Assembly: GCF_016462545.1 (NCBI RefSeq)
Contig: NZ_JAEMTA010000032.1
Location: 1 to 52,512, forward strand
DNA length: 52,512 nt
DNA from: Mycolicibacterium sp.
GTDB lineage: Bacteria > Actinomycetota > Actinomycetes > Mycobacteriales > Mycobacteriaceae
Direction of reading: 5' to 3'
Positions 41,210 through 49,841 of this stretch are shown piece by piece. Every line of letters starts with the position of its first letter. Positions within the stretch are counted from its first letter, which is position 1. The position numbers and the translations under genes were made by a program. Below the pieces are notes generated by a model. The model had not been told where the DNA came from and ran no database searches. It was given only the letters and a program-made list of their open reading frames with translations.

Positions 41210-43747
41210 TCAGCCCATCCGCCCCGCGTCGACCATCCGCAGCACCGCCGCACCCTCGTCGTCGGAGGCCTCCAGGTCCACCTCGACGTCGAAGCCCCAA
41301 TCACGGTCGCCGGCAGGGTCGTCGAGGATCTGACGCACCCGCCACACATCGGGTTGGCGGTCGATGATCAACAGCGCCGGCCCACGGGCATCCGCACCGG
41401 TGCCGACGGATTCGTGCTCGTCGAAGTAGGCGGTGCCGACCTCTGCCCAGCGCTCGGTCGTCCAGCCGGAGTCGCCGTCCAACACGCCCAGGTCGTACCA
41501 GCGGCCGCGGGAGAACAGCTCCACCCGACGGAACAGCGCATTGCGGACCATCGCGGTGAACGCGCGCTCGTTGCCGGTCAGCGGGCGCGGGCGGGCCGGG
41601 ACCGTCACGGGCGCACCCAGGGGTTGATCGGGGCTGGTGAGCTGCTCCCATTCGTCAAGGAGGCTCGAATCCACTTGGCGGACAAGCTCACCCAACCACT
41701 CGACGACGTCGGTCACGTCCTCCGTTCTCGCCGCCGCAGGCACCCCCGACCGCAGCGCCTTGAAGGCATCGGAGAGGTAGCGCAGCACGGCACCCTCGGA
41801 GCGGGTCAACCCGTAGACACTGACGTACTCCCGGAAGGTGAACGCCCCCTCCCACATCTCGCGGACGATGGACTTCGGCGACAGCTGCCCGTCGGCAGCC
41901 CACGGGTTGCTCTGCAGATATACGTCGAAGACGTGGCCGAGGACGTCGTCGAGCGGCTTCGGGTAAGTGATCTCGTCGAGGAGGGCGATGCGTTCGTCGT
42001 ACTCGATGCCCTCGGCCTTCATTGCCGCCACGGCCTCGCCCCTGGCCTTCTTCAGCTGTGCCGACAGGATCTGACGCGGATCCTCCAGCGTCGCCTCGAT
42101 CACCGAAACGACATTTAGCGCATAGGTTTCCGACTCCGAGTCGAGCACGTCGATCGCAGCCAGCGCGAACGTCGACAGCGGTTGGTTCAGGGCGAAGTCG
42201 CGGGGCAGGTCGACGGTCAGGCGGTAGCGCCGTCCGTCGGGCTCGGGTTCGGGGAGCCGTTCCAGCACACCGGCCTGCAGCAGCGAGCGGGCGATGCCGA
42301 CCGCCTCGCGGATGTGCTTGAGCTGGCGCTTGCGCGGTTCGTGGTTCTCGGTGAGGAGTCGTCGCATCGCGATGAAGGGGTCACCGGGACGATCGACGAC
42401 GTCGAGGATCATCGCCGTCGACACCCGCATGTTGCTGGTCAACGGCTCGGGGGTGGCCTCGACGAGCCGGAGCTGGGTCTTCTCGCTCCACGGCACCATG
42501 CCCTCGGGCACCTTGCGGCGCACCAGCTTCCGCCGCTTCTTCGGGACGTCGGCCACCTTGGCGAACTGTTTGAGGTTCTCCACCTCGTGCTCGGGCGCCT
42601 GCACGACGACGGTGCCCGCGGTGTCGTAGCCGGCCCGTCCCGCGCGACCGGCGATCTGGTGAAACTCGCGCGCGTTCAGCAAGCGGGTGCGGACGCCGTC
42701 GTACTTCGACAGTGCGGAGAAGACGACCGTCCGGATCGGCACGTTGATGCCGACGCCGAGGGTGTCGGTGCCGCAGATGACCTTGAGCAGGCCGGCCTGC
42801 GCCAGCTGTTCCACCAGCCGCCGGTACTTGGGCAGCATTCCAGCGTGGTGCACCCCGATCCCGTGTCGGACCAGTCGCGACAGCGTGGATCCGAACGCCG
42901 ACGAAAACCGAAAGGCGCCAATCAGTTCCGCGATGGCCGCCTTCTCGTCCTTGGTGCTGACGTTCACGCTCATCAGCGCCTGCGCCCGCTCCAGCGCGGA
43001 GGCCTGGGTGAAGTGGACGACGTAGATGGGCGCCTGCTTGGTCTCGAGCAGGTCACCGATCGTCTCGTGCATCGGCGTCGTCGCGTAGTAGTGGTGCAGC
43101 GGCACCGGGCGCTCGGCGTTGGCGACCAGCGCCGTCGGCCTGCCCGTGCGGCGGGTGAGGTCCTCGCGCAGGAACGTGACGTCACCCAGGGTGGCCGACA
43201 TCAGCAGGAATTGGGCGTGGGGAAGTTCGAGCAGCGGCACCTGCCAGGCCCAGCCGCGGTCCGGGTCGCCGTAGAAGTGGAACTCGTCCATCACCACCAG
43301 CCCGATGTCCGCGTCGGCGCCCTCGCGCAAGGCGGTGTTGGCCAGCACCTCCGCGGTGCAGGCAATGATCGGAGCGTCCGCGTTGACCGCCGCATCGCCG
43401 GTGAGCATGCCGACGTTCGTCGCCCCGAACACGTCGCAGAGGGCGAAGAACTTCTCGCTCACCAAGGCCTTGATCGGCGCGGTGTAGTAACTCGGTCGTC
43501 CGGCAGCGAGCGCCGCGTACAACGCGCCGGTGGCCACCAGCGACTTGCCCGATCCGGTGGGCGTGGCCAGGACGACGTTGGCGCCGCTGACCAGCTCGAT
43601 CAACGCCTCCTCCTGCGCCGGATACAGCACGGTGCTGCTGGCTTCGGCCCACGCGGCGAAGGACGAGTACAGCTCGTCAGGGTCGGCGGCCTTCGCACGC
43701 AGGGCGGAGAGGTCGTCCGGATCGTCGATCAGGGCAGGTGCGGACAT
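41210..43747 (-). CDS. DEAD/DEAH superfamily II RNA helicase with DUF3516 C-terminal domain
   Basis: The 845-residue protein resembles Ski2/HelY-like helicases. Walker A is ATPTGSGKS (~60-68), motif II is VMDEFHFYGD (a DEFH box rather than DEVH), motif III SATLGD, and motif VI HQIAGRAGRAGYD. A winged-helix region follows. The last ~390 residues form the DUF3516 domain (AMRRLLTENHEPRKRQLK... AFTFREYVSVYGLTRSEGAVLRYLSDAFKALR), ending in an NTF2-like segment RWAEVGTAYFDEHESVG. The role is probably RNA turnover or remodelling. It diverges from the oxidoreductase gene. Confidence 0.92.
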   Translation of the reverse strand: MSAPALIDDPDDLSALRAKAADPDELYSSFAAWAEASSTVLYPAQEEALIELVSGANVVLATPTGSGKSLVATGALYAALAAGRPSYYTAPIKALVSEKFFALCDVFGATNVGMLTGDAAVNADAPIIACTAEVLANTALREGADADIGLVVMDEFHFYGDPDRGWAWQVPLLELPHAQFLLMSATLGDVTFLREDLTRRTGRPTALVANAERPVPLHHYYATTPMHETIGDLLETKQAPIYVVHFTQASALERAQALMSVNVSTKDEKAAIAELIGAFRFSSAFGSTLSRLVRHGIGVHHAGMLPKYRRLVEQLAQAGLLKVICGTDTLGVGINVPIRTVVFSALSKYDGVRTRLLNAREFHQIAGRAGRAGYDTAGTVVVQAPEHEVENLKQFAKVADVPKKRRKLVRRKVPEGMVPWSEKTQLRLVEATPEPLTSNMRVSTAMILDVVDRPGDPFIAMRRLLTENHEPRKRQLKHIREAVGIARSLLQAGVLERLPEPEPDGRRYRLTVDLPRDFALNQPLSTFALAAIDVLDSESETYALNVVSVIEATLEDPRQILSAQLKKARGEAVAAMKAEGIEYDERIALLDEITYPKPLDDVLGHVFDVYLQSNPWAADGQLSPKSIVREMWEGAFTFREYVSVYGLTRSEGAVLRYLSDAFKALRSGVPAAARTEDVTDVVEWLGELVRQVDSSLLDEWEQLTSPDQPLGAPVTVPARPRPLTGNERAFTAMVRNALFRRVELFSRGRWYDLGVLDGDSGWTTERWAEVGTAYFDEHESVGTGADARGPALLIIDRQPDVWRVRQILDDPAGDRDWGFDVEVDLEASDDEGAAVLRMVDAGRMG

Positions 43748-43822
43748 CGTGACCTACAGCGTGCCTGACCGCCATTGCGCTCCCACCGGCGGAGCGGCTC
43801 GCGACCCTGCCAGACTCATACC

Positions 43823-45193
43823 GTGTCTCCCGTCAACGGTCACATCTCGCACTGGTTCGACAAGATGCCCTCGCCGCGGTCATGGCTGCCCGGGGACCGC
43901 GACGCCGACGTCTGCATCGTCGGCGCCGGCTACACCGGTCTGTGGACGGCGTACTACCTCAAGCGGGCCGACCCGTCGTTGCGCATCACGATTCTGGAGG
44001 CGCGGTTCGCGGGCTTCGGAGCTTCGGGCCGCAACGGTGGTTGGTTGTCGGGTCTGGTGCCCGGCGACCGGCACGCGATGGCACGTGAGCATGGCCGCGA
44101 CAGCGTGCTGGCCTGGCAGCGAGCGCTCAACGAGGCCGTCGACGAGGTGACCGACGTCGCGGCGCGCGAAGGCATCGACGCCGGCATCGTCAAGGGCGGC
44201 ACCCTGCAGATCGCCCGCAACCCGGCGCAGGCGAAGCGGCTGGCCGCCGAGCTCGCCGAAGAACGCGCCTGGGGCAACGAGGGTCTGCAGGAGTTGACGA
44301 CAGCCGAAGCGGCGCAACGCATTCGGTTCGATGGCGTGGTCGCGGCCTATCACACGCCGCACTGCGCCCGGATCCAACCGGCGTCGCTGGCGCGGGGGCT
44401 CGCCGACGTCGTCGAGGGACTCGGCGTGCAGATCTACGAGCAAACGCCGGTCACCGAGATCGCGGCGGGCCGGGCCATCACGGACCGTGGCACCGTCAGG
44501 GCGCCGATCGTGCTGCGTGCCACCGAGGGCTTCACCGCGGGACTGCGCGGGCTCAAACGGCGGTGGTTGCCGATGAACAGTTCGATGATCGCCACCGAAC
44601 CGATCGGCGCCGACGTGTGGGAGTCCATCGGGTGGGACGGTCGCGAGACGGTCGGCGACATGGCACACGGTTTCTTCTACGCCCAGCGCACGGCCGACGA
44701 CCGCATCGCGATCGGCGGACGCAGCGTGCCCTACCGCTACGCATCGCGGACCGATGTCGACGGCAAGGTTCCCGAGCGCACGATCCGGCATCTGAGCGCG
44801 GTGCTGCACGACGTCCTACCGCAGGTGCGCGACGTGCCGATCGCCCACGGCTGGTGCGGCGTGCTCGCCGTGCCGAGGGACTGGTCGGCGGGCATCGACC
44901 TGGACCGGTCCACCGGACTCGGCTGGGCAGGCGGCTACGTCGGCCACGGCGTCACGGCGACCAACCTGGCGGCGCGGACGCTCGCCGACCTGGTGCTGAA
45001 CGAGAAGACGCCCCGGACGGACCTGCCATGGGTGGGTCACCGGTCGAAGACCTGGGAGCCCGAGCCGTTGCGCTGGCTCGGCGTGCGCAGCCTCTACGTG
45101 GCGTACAAGCTCGCCGATCGGCACGAGGCCGGCGGTCGCGCCACGACGTCCCCGATCGCCGGTGTCGCCGACCTGATCACCGGTCGACCGTAA
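43823..45193 (+). CDS. FAD-dependent oxidoreductase (DAO family)
   Basis: From GTG 43823 the protein has 456 residues. The FAD-binding VCIVGAGYTGLWTAYYLKR is followed by ARFAGFGASGRNGGWLSG, the DAO-type flavin contact, and a C-terminal GLGWAGGYVGHGVTATNLAARTLADLVL. Relatives include gamma-glutamylputrescine oxidase and other amine or amino acid oxidases; the N-terminal WFDKMPSPRSWLPGD entry helix fits that group. The residue CAGACT at -12 to -7 and the lack of a Shine-Dalgarno suggest a leaderless mRNA. No polyamine gene is adjacent, so the substrate is open. Confidence 0.86.
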   Translation: MSPVNGHISHWFDKMPSPRSWLPGDRDADVCIVGAGYTGLWTAYYLKRADPSLRITILEARFAGFGASGRNGGWLSGLVPGDRHAMAREHGRDSVLAWQRALNEAVDEVTDVAAREGIDAGIVKGGTLQIARNPAQAKRLAAELAEERAWGNEGLQELTTAEAAQRIRFDGVVAAYHTPHCARIQPASLARGLADVVEGLGVQIYEQTPVTEIAAGRAITDRGTVRAPIVLRATEGFTAGLRGLKRRWLPMNSSMIATEPIGADVWESIGWDGRETVGDMAHGFFYAQRTADDRIAIGGRSVPYRYASRTDVDGKVPERTIRHLSAVLHDVLPQVRDVPIAHGWCGVLAVPRDWSAGIDLDRSTGLGWAGGYVGHGVTATNLAARTLADLVLNEKTPRTDLPWVGHRSKTWEPEPLRWLGVRSLYVAYKLADRHEAGGRATTSPIAGVADLITGRP

Positions 45194-45196
45194 CCG

Positions 45197-45658
45197 TCAC
45201 GCCGATTCGGCCTTCGCCTTCAGCCGCTGCAGCGTCAGCTCGATGTGCTTCGCGTTGGCGCCCGTGCGATCGGAGACCCCGGTGGCGAAGCCCGCGGGCT
45301 TGCGGAACCAGCCCGGCCGTCGGTCCCAGGTCTGCTCGGTGACCCGGCAGCCGCCCTCGACGGGTTCGATGTCGTAGCGCCAGTGGGCCACCGGGATGAT
45401 CGCGCTCTTGACGTCGAAGGCGAATACCCGGCCCGGCTCGGCGTGGGTGACGGTGCACTTGGTGCTCCACGACTTGCCGCGGTTGGTGTTGTGGCCCTTG
45501 AACACCGCTCCCGGGCGGGCGACGTCGCCCTTCTGCCACTCCATCGAGTCGGCCTCCTCGGCCAGTGCGGCCATCGTCGGGAGGTCGGTGATGAGGGCAT
45601 AGACGTCGGAGCAGCTGGCCGCGATGGTGACCGATGCCTGGGCCGAGGGTTCGCTCAT
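45197..45658 (-). CDS. SRPBCC (START-like) family protein
   Basis: The 153-residue protein has the helix-grip pattern: ASVTIAASCSDVYALITDLPTMAALAEE, KGDVARPGAVFKGHNTNRGKSWSTKCTVTHAEPGRVFAFDV, and HWRYDIEPVEGGCRVTEQTWDRRPGW, closed by a long C-terminal helix HIELTLQRLKAKAE. This is a polyketide-cyclase/dehydrase-type ligand-binding fold and gives no specific enzyme. It converges on the oxidoreductase gene with a 3-nt gap. Confidence 0.87.
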   Translation of the reverse strand: MSEPSAQASVTIAASCSDVYALITDLPTMAALAEEADSMEWQKGDVARPGAVFKGHNTNRGKSWSTKCTVTHAEPGRVFAFDVKSAIIPVAHWRYDIEPVEGGCRVTEQTWDRRPGWFRKPAGFATGVSDRTGANAKHIELTLQRLKAKAESA

Positions 45659-45717
45659 GGCGTGATCGTAGCCAGGGGTGTGGAATCGCGGGCTGCTCTG
45701 CGTACGTTGGCTAGATC

Positions 45718-46089
45718 ATGAGCCAACGCACAGTTCGAGAGCCCACCGCCGAACATCCCATCACCGTCACACCGACCGGGCAGCACGTCGTGGTCCGGGT
45801 GAACGGGGAGGTCGTCGCCGAAACCGACGCCGCGCTGACCCTGCAGGAGTCGACGTACCCCGCGGTGTACTACGTACCGCTCGCCGACGTGTCGTCCGAG
45901 GCGCTGACGCGAAGCGACACGACCACCTACTGCCCGTACAAGGGTGAGGCGAACTACTACGACGTGAGCGTCGCGGGTACGACGGTCGGCGACGCCATCT
46001 GGACCTATGAGCAGCCGTACCCGGCGGTCGCCCAGATCGCGGGCCACGTCGCGTTCTACGCCAGCAAGGCCGACGTCACCGTCTCCTGA
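45718..46089 (+). CDS. DUF427 domain protein
   Basis: The 123-residue protein has the DUF427 signature TTYCPYKGEANYYDV together with VNGEVVAETDAALTLQESTYPAVYYVPLADV and AIWTYEQPYP. Single-domain proteins of this family are conserved in actinobacteria and have no established reaction. ATG 45718 lacks a Shine-Dalgarno; TACGTT (45703-45708) would give a 3-nt leader. The glycosylase gene follows 25 nt later with its own promoter. Confidence 0.88.
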   Translation: MSQRTVREPTAEHPITVTPTGQHVVVRVNGEVVAETDAALTLQESTYPAVYYVPLADVSSEALTRSDTTTYCPYKGEANYYDVSVAGTTVGDAIWTYEQPYPAVAQIAGHVAFYASKADVTVS

Positions 46090-46102
46090 GACGTTTTCGG
46101 CC

Positions 46103-46108
46103 TACCCT
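46103..46108 (+). promoter_or_regulatory. -10 element of a leaderless promoter
   Basis: TACCCT occupies -12 to -7 relative to GTG 46115, with no Shine-Dalgarno. Confidence 0.5.
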
Positions 46109-46114
46109 TTGGCG

Positions 46115-47047
46115 GTGCCCAGTTCCGCCGGCCTGACGCGCAGCGTGGACTTCGGTGACGTGTCCGCCGGGCCTGCCGGTCCGTCGATGACGCTGTCGCC
46201 GCAGCGCCGCGGTCCCGGCGACCCGTGCTACCAACTGGTCGAGGGCGCCATCTGGAAGACCAGCCTGCTCTCGAGCGGACCGGTGACCGCCCGCATCGTG
46301 AAGACGGCGCGAGCGACCGTCGACTGCGAGGCGTGGGGAGACGGAGCCGCAGAGTTCCTCGACCGCCTGCCCGCGCTACTGGGCCTGCACGACGATGCGA
46401 CCGGCTTCGCCCCCGAGGAACCGACGATCGCGGCGGCATACCGCCGCGTCCCGCACCTGCGCCTCGGCCGCACGGACCGCGTCATGGAGGCGCTGGTGCC
46501 CGCCGTGCTCGAGCAACGCGTCGCAGGCAAGGACGCATTCCGGGCGTGGCGGCTGCTGGTGACCAAGTTCGGCACGCCCGCACCGGGGCCCGCTCCGGAG
46601 CGCATGCGCGTCCCACCGCCCGCGGAGGTGTGGCGACGCGTTCCGTCGTGGGAGTTCCACCTCGCCAACGTCGATCCGGGCAGGGCGCGGACGGTCGTCG
46701 GCTGCGCGGATCGGGCGGCCGCGCTGGAGCGGCTGTCCTCACGCGCTCCCGAGGACGCCCGGACGGCGTTGATGACACTGCCGGGCGTCGGGGTGTGGAC
46801 GGCGGCCGAGGTCGCCCAGCGTGCCTGGGGCGACGCCGATGCGCTGTCCATCGGGGACTACCACCTCTCCAACGTGGTCGGGTCGACGCTGCTCGGGCAT
46901 CGGATCGACGACGACGAGATGGTCGAACTCCTGGAACCCCTGCGGCCGCACCGGTATCGCGCGGTACGACTGCTCGAGGTGAGCGGGATGGCGCGCAATC
47001 CCCGCTTCGGCGCGCGTCAGGCGATCCCGAATCTGCGCCTCATCTAG
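46115..47047 (+). CDS. AlkA-like DNA-3-methyladenine glycosylase (HhH-GPD)
   Basis: From GTG 46115 the protein has 310 residues. The N-terminal half resembles the AlkA beta domain; the C-terminal half has VPAVLEQRVAGKDAFRAWRLLVTKFG, the helix-hairpin-helix LPGVGVWTAAEVAQRAWGD and the catalytic Asp D248 in SIGDYHL. No FeS-cluster Cys are present, as expected for AlkA rather than endonuclease III. It removes alkylated bases to start base-excision repair. The TAG stop shares CTAG with the stop of the convergent DUF2461 gene. The frame is open upstream to 46007, within the DUF427 gene. Confidence 0.88.
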   Translation: MPSSAGLTRSVDFGDVSAGPAGPSMTLSPQRRGPGDPCYQLVEGAIWKTSLLSSGPVTARIVKTARATVDCEAWGDGAAEFLDRLPALLGLHDDATGFAPEEPTIAAAYRRVPHLRLGRTDRVMEALVPAVLEQRVAGKDAFRAWRLLVTKFGTPAPGPAPERMRVPPPAEVWRRVPSWEFHLANVDPGRARTVVGCADRAAALERLSSRAPEDARTALMTLPGVGVWTAAEVAQRAWGDADALSIGDYHLSNVVGSTLLGHRIDDDEMVELLEPLRPHRYRAVRLLEVSGMARNPRFGARQAIPNLRLI

Positions 47048-47691
47048 TCGCCCAGGCGAGCGGCAACCCAGTCGACCAGGGGACGGGCCGCCTTCCAGTC
47101 CGCGCGGACCGCCTTGACGAATTCCGGCGTGTGGATGATCGGCTCGAAGCCGTAGTCCTTCGTCACCGTCAACGAGCGGTGCCGGAGCAGTTCGATGCGC
47201 GGGTGGTCGGCGTCGTATCCGCGCGGCGAGGTCTTGAGGCGGTCGCCCCCGACGGTGAACCCGGCCTTGGTGAGCTTGGCCAGGATCTTGCCGAGTTCGT
47301 CACCGGTCAGGTCGTTGTCGATGGACGCCCGGATCCGGCCGAGGTCGGAGGCACTCGCGTCGTAGAACCCGGCCCCGGTGCGGACACCGCGCGCCGCGAC
47401 CTCGACGTACCAGCCGCACGCGGGACCCGCGCCGACGTAGGCGCCCTGATGCGTCTTGTACGGCGTCTTGTCCTTGGCGAACCTGACGTCGCGGAAGGGA
47501 CGAAAGACCTTGGCCGTCCCGAACTCTGGTTCGAGCGCGGTGACCAGGGCCGTCATCGGCGCCTTGACGCTCGTGAGGTAGACGTCCCGGTGCGACTCCC
47601 AGAACGCCTTGGTGTTGTCGATCTCGAGGTCGTCGTAGAAGTCGAGGGCGGCCTCGGGAAAGCCAGTGAACCCCGGTGTCGACTCCGTCAT
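47044..47691 (-). CDS. DUF2461 domain protein
   Basis: From ATG 47691 the protein has 215 residues. It shows the family features TGFPEAALDFYDDLEIDNTKAFWESHRDVYL, FRPFRDVRFAKDKTPYKTHQGA, GWYVEVAARGVRTGAGFYDAS, and GDRLKTSPRGYDADHPRIELLRHRSL. The function is unknown. The frame stays open to 48381 antisense to dps, but a leaderless-type TACGCT at -12 to -7 supports ATG 47691. It diverges from dps across 99 bp. Confidence 0.88.
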   Translation of the reverse strand: MTESTPGFTGFPEAALDFYDDLEIDNTKAFWESHRDVYLTSVKAPMTALVTALEPEFGTAKVFRPFRDVRFAKDKTPYKTHQGAYVGAGPACGWYVEVAARGVRTGAGFYDASASDLGRIRASIDNDLTGDELGKILAKLTKAGFTVGGDRLKTSPRGYDADHPRIELLRHRSLTVTKDYGFEPIIHTPEFVKAVRADWKAARPLVDWVAARLGD

Positions 47692-47697
47692 GCGGCG

Positions 47698-47703
47698 AGC
47701 GTA
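47698..47703 (-). promoter_or_regulatory. -10 element of a leaderless promoter (DUF2461 gene)
   Basis: On the minus strand TACGCT lies at -12 to -7 relative to ATG 47691, with no Shine-Dalgarno. Confidence 0.45.
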
Positions 47704-47728
47704 GCGATCAGATCCCCAACCGTGCGGG

Positions 47729-47755
47729 GGTGTAGCCGGCGGCCGGCGTGGGTAG
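47729..47755 (+). promoter_or_regulatory. Possible SigF-type promoter of dps
   Basis: GGTGT (47729-47733) and GGGTAG (47750-47755) are separated by 16 nt, close to the mycobacterial SigF pattern (GTTT/GGTT, 15-17 nt, GGGTA). M. smegmatis dps is known to use SigF/SigH. Transcription would start near 47762, giving a short leader with a purine-rich site before ATG 47791. Confidence 0.4.
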
Positions 47756-47790
47756 GTGCTCCTCTGGGCGAGAGAAAGAGAGACACACAC

Positions 47791-48345
47791 ATGCCAGGAT
47801 TCACCATTCCGGGAATTTCGGACCAGGACGCCAACGAGATCGCCGGCCTGCTGCAAAAGCAGCTCAGCACGTACAACGACCTGCACCTGACCCTGAAGCA
47901 CGTGCACTGGAACGTCGTCGGCCCGAACTTCATCGGCGTCCACGAGATGATCGATCCGCAGGTCGAGTTGGTACGCGGATACGCCGACGAGGCCGCCGAG
48001 CGGATCGCCGCGTTTGGAGTTTCGCCGCAGGGCACGCCCGGCGCGATCCTCAAGGACCGCACGTGGGATGACTACTCGGTCGGTCGCGACACCGTGCTCG
48101 CGCACCTCGCGGCCCTCGACCTGGTCTACACCGGAGTCAACGAGGACACCCGCAAGGCGATCCACACCCTCGAGGACCTCGACCCGGTCTCGCAGGACAT
48201 GCTGATCGGACACGCCGCGGAACTCGAGAAGTTTCAGTGGTTCGTTCGCGCGCACCTGGAGAGCGCCGGCGGCGACCTGTCCAATGCGGGTGCGACGACC
48301 GAGAAGAAGGCCGCTCAGACCGCGAAGAAGAAGACGGCCAAGTAG
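47791..48345 (+). CDS. dps: Dps, DNA-protection ferritin-like protein (Dps1 type)
   Basis: The 184-residue protein forms dodecamers that oxidise and store iron and coat DNA in starvation or stress. The inter-subunit ferroxidase ligands H39 (KHVHWNVVG), H51, D66 and E70 (HEMIDPQVELVRGYADEAAE) are all present. The N terminus (MPGFTIPGISDQDAN) and lysine-rich C-terminal tail (EKKAAQTAKKKTAK), which binds DNA, match M. smegmatis Dps1 closely. The gene is monocistronic, with a strong hairpin 25 nt after the stop. Confidence 0.96.
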   Translation: MPGFTIPGISDQDANEIAGLLQKQLSTYNDLHLTLKHVHWNVVGPNFIGVHEMIDPQVELVRGYADEAAERIAAFGVSPQGTPGAILKDRTWDDYSVGRDTVLAHLAALDLVYTGVNEDTRKAIHTLEDLDPVSQDMLIGHAAELEKFQWFVRAHLESAGGDLSNAGATTEKKAAQTAKKKTAK

Positions 48346-48369
48346 TCCCGGCTTCGCCGTAGACCGAGA

Positions 48370-48402
48370 ACGGGCCCGCACCCCTGAGGGATGCGGGCCC
48401 GT
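48370..48402. terminator. Bidirectional hairpin terminator between dps and aqpZ
   Basis: ACGGGCCCGCA (48370-48380) and TGCGGGCCCGT (48392-48402) pair perfectly over 11 bp, and CCC/GGG inside can extend the stem. It lies between convergent genes. No U-tract is present on either strand, typical of mycobacterial hairpin terminators. Confidence 0.8.
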
Positions 48403-48421
48403 GAGCCGGTCTGACGTTGAC

Positions 48422-49192
48422 TCAGTTCACCTCCTCCTCTAGTGCGTCGTCGCGGACCGGGCGGTCGGCGAGTTCTTCATTTCGGCCGAACAAGAATGGG
48501 TATGCGGCCCCCGCGATCGCCGCGCCGACGAGCGGTGCCAGCCAGAACAGCCACAGCTGGGCAGGCGCACCGTCACCGTTGAAGAACGCGACCGCGGTCG
48601 AGCGCGCCGGGTTGACCGACGTGTTCGAGATCGGTATCGAGATGAGATGGATCAGGGTGAGGGTCAGTCCAATCGCCAAGCCCGCGAAGCCCTTCGGGGC
48701 GCGGTCGTCGGTCGAGCCGAGGATGACGAGTAGGAAGACGGCCGTCAGGACGACCTCGGTGATCAGCACGGCCAGCAGCGAGTAGCCCCCGGGCGAATGA
48801 TCCCCGAAGCCGTTGGCGGCCATGCTCCCCTGCGCCGACCAGCCGTCCTTGCCCGAGGCGATCACGTAGATCACCAGGCCTGCCACCACGCCGCCAATCA
48901 CCTGAGTGATCCAGTAGGCGGGCAGCGCCCTCCACTCGACGCGTTTGGCGATGGCCGCGCCGAGGGTCACCGCGGGGTTGAAGTGCCCGCCCGAGATGGT
49001 GCCGAATGCGTAGACGCCGGTCAGCACCGTCAAACCGAATGCGAGCGAGACCCCGAGAAAGCCGATGCCGAGTGCGGTGCCGTCCGAGGGGAACTTCGCT
49101 GCGAACACCGCGCTGCCGCAACCGCCGAGCACCAGCCAAAAGGTTCCGATGAACTCGGCTGCGAGCCGGTGAGCCATCGTGGGTGTCGTCAT
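48422..49192 (-). CDS. aqpZ: Aquaporin AqpZ
   Basis: From ATG 49192, behind GGGAGG, the protein has 256 residues and six helices plus two half-helices carrying NPA motifs: GGHFNPAVTLG and NTSVNPARSTA. The TLIHLISIPISNTSVNPAR stretch is almost the same as in E. coli AqpZ and supplies the His and Arg of the narrow water-selective filter, so a water channel is likelier than a glycerol facilitator. The acidic C-terminal tail (DDALEEEVN) is unusual. The frame is open to 49402 but without support. It is separate from gltB, which is divergent. Confidence 0.93.
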   Translation of the reverse strand: MTTPTMAHRLAAEFIGTFWLVLGGCGSAVFAAKFPSDGTALGIGFLGVSLAFGLTVLTGVYAFGTISGGHFNPAVTLGAAIAKRVEWRALPAYWITQVIGGVVAGLVIYVIASGKDGWSAQGSMAANGFGDHSPGGYSLLAVLITEVVLTAVFLLVILGSTDDRAPKGFAGLAIGLTLTLIHLISIPISNTSVNPARSTAVAFFNGDGAPAQLWLFWLAPLVGAAIAGAAYPFLFGRNEELADRPVRDDALEEEVN

Positions 49193-49841
49193 GGCAGTAC
49201 CTCCCTGGCAGCACGCCATTGAGCTGCCCGAGCCCTGAGGATCGCACGCGGACAACCACTTTCGTACCGGTCGATGCCGAATCTTCACCCGATGGTGACC
49301 AATGCTTACCTCGGCGTCAGTCGCGGTGGGCGGCCGAATGGCGATGACGGCCGAGCGCCAGGACGCCAGTTCGGGCGGCAGCCCACCCGCCACCGTCCTC
49401 ATCGCGGGCGAGTGGGGCGTCTAAGAATCCGAGAAGGCTTTCGAGCAAATTACTGACGAGTGTGAAATTGCAGCTCAGTGTAATAGGGTCACTCAATGAG
49501 CAAATAAAGCGTAATGATCATGGCGAGAATGTGAATTCCGCTCGGGCCGATACTCGGCATCGAAGATCGTCCACTGGTCAACCGCAGCAACGGAATTCGT
49601 CGTCGTCAGCCGCAGGTTGCCCCCTGACGGGACGATCCGGCCCTGCGGCCTGGTTAGGTTCGACTAAGTTGGCATGTCAGGCGGGGTTTGTCATATCGTT
49701 TCACCACTCGAGGCGAGTGGTGCCAGTTCCGTCGTTCAGTGCTGCACGCAGACCGAACCATCGCCCGCCGGCAGCAGCCGTCCATGACGGCTGCCAGCAA
49801 GAGGCTCCCATGAAGGTCTGTCAGAAGAGGGTGAGGTGGGA
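49193..49841. other. 649-bp intergenic region with AT-rich island upstream of gltB
   Basis: There is no convincing gene. Bases ~49430-49560 are much more AT-rich than the surroundings. They contain direct repeats GAGCAAAT at 49443-49450 and 49498-49505, GTAAT at 49480-49484 and 49511-49515, and ATTAC at 49449-49453, as in a promoter or regulatory island. The gltB promoter proposed below lies further downstream. Candidate regulators of gltB such as GlnR could bind here, but I see no site that clearly fits. Confidence 0.5.
49669..49722 (+). promoter_or_regulatory. gltB promoter with +1-proximal hairpin
   Basis: TTGGCA (49669-49674) and, 17 nt on, CATATC (49692-49697; overlapping TATCGT) form a good promoter. 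Right at the expected start is a perfect hairpin: CACCACTCG (49702-49710), loop AGG, CGAGTGGTG (49714-49722). It would cap a leader of about 130 nt and could stabilise or regulate the gltB mRNA. Confidence 0.5.

Noticed and set aside
42182..43768. 528-codon plus-strand frame opposite the helicase
   Set aside because: It is a shadow of the DUF3516 helicase gene; its His/Arg/Gly-rich sequence carries no motif.
49201..49841. Riboswitch or 6C-type small RNA upstream of gltB
   Set aside because: I could not find C-rich loops or a conserved aptamer fold; only one short perfect hairpin is clear.
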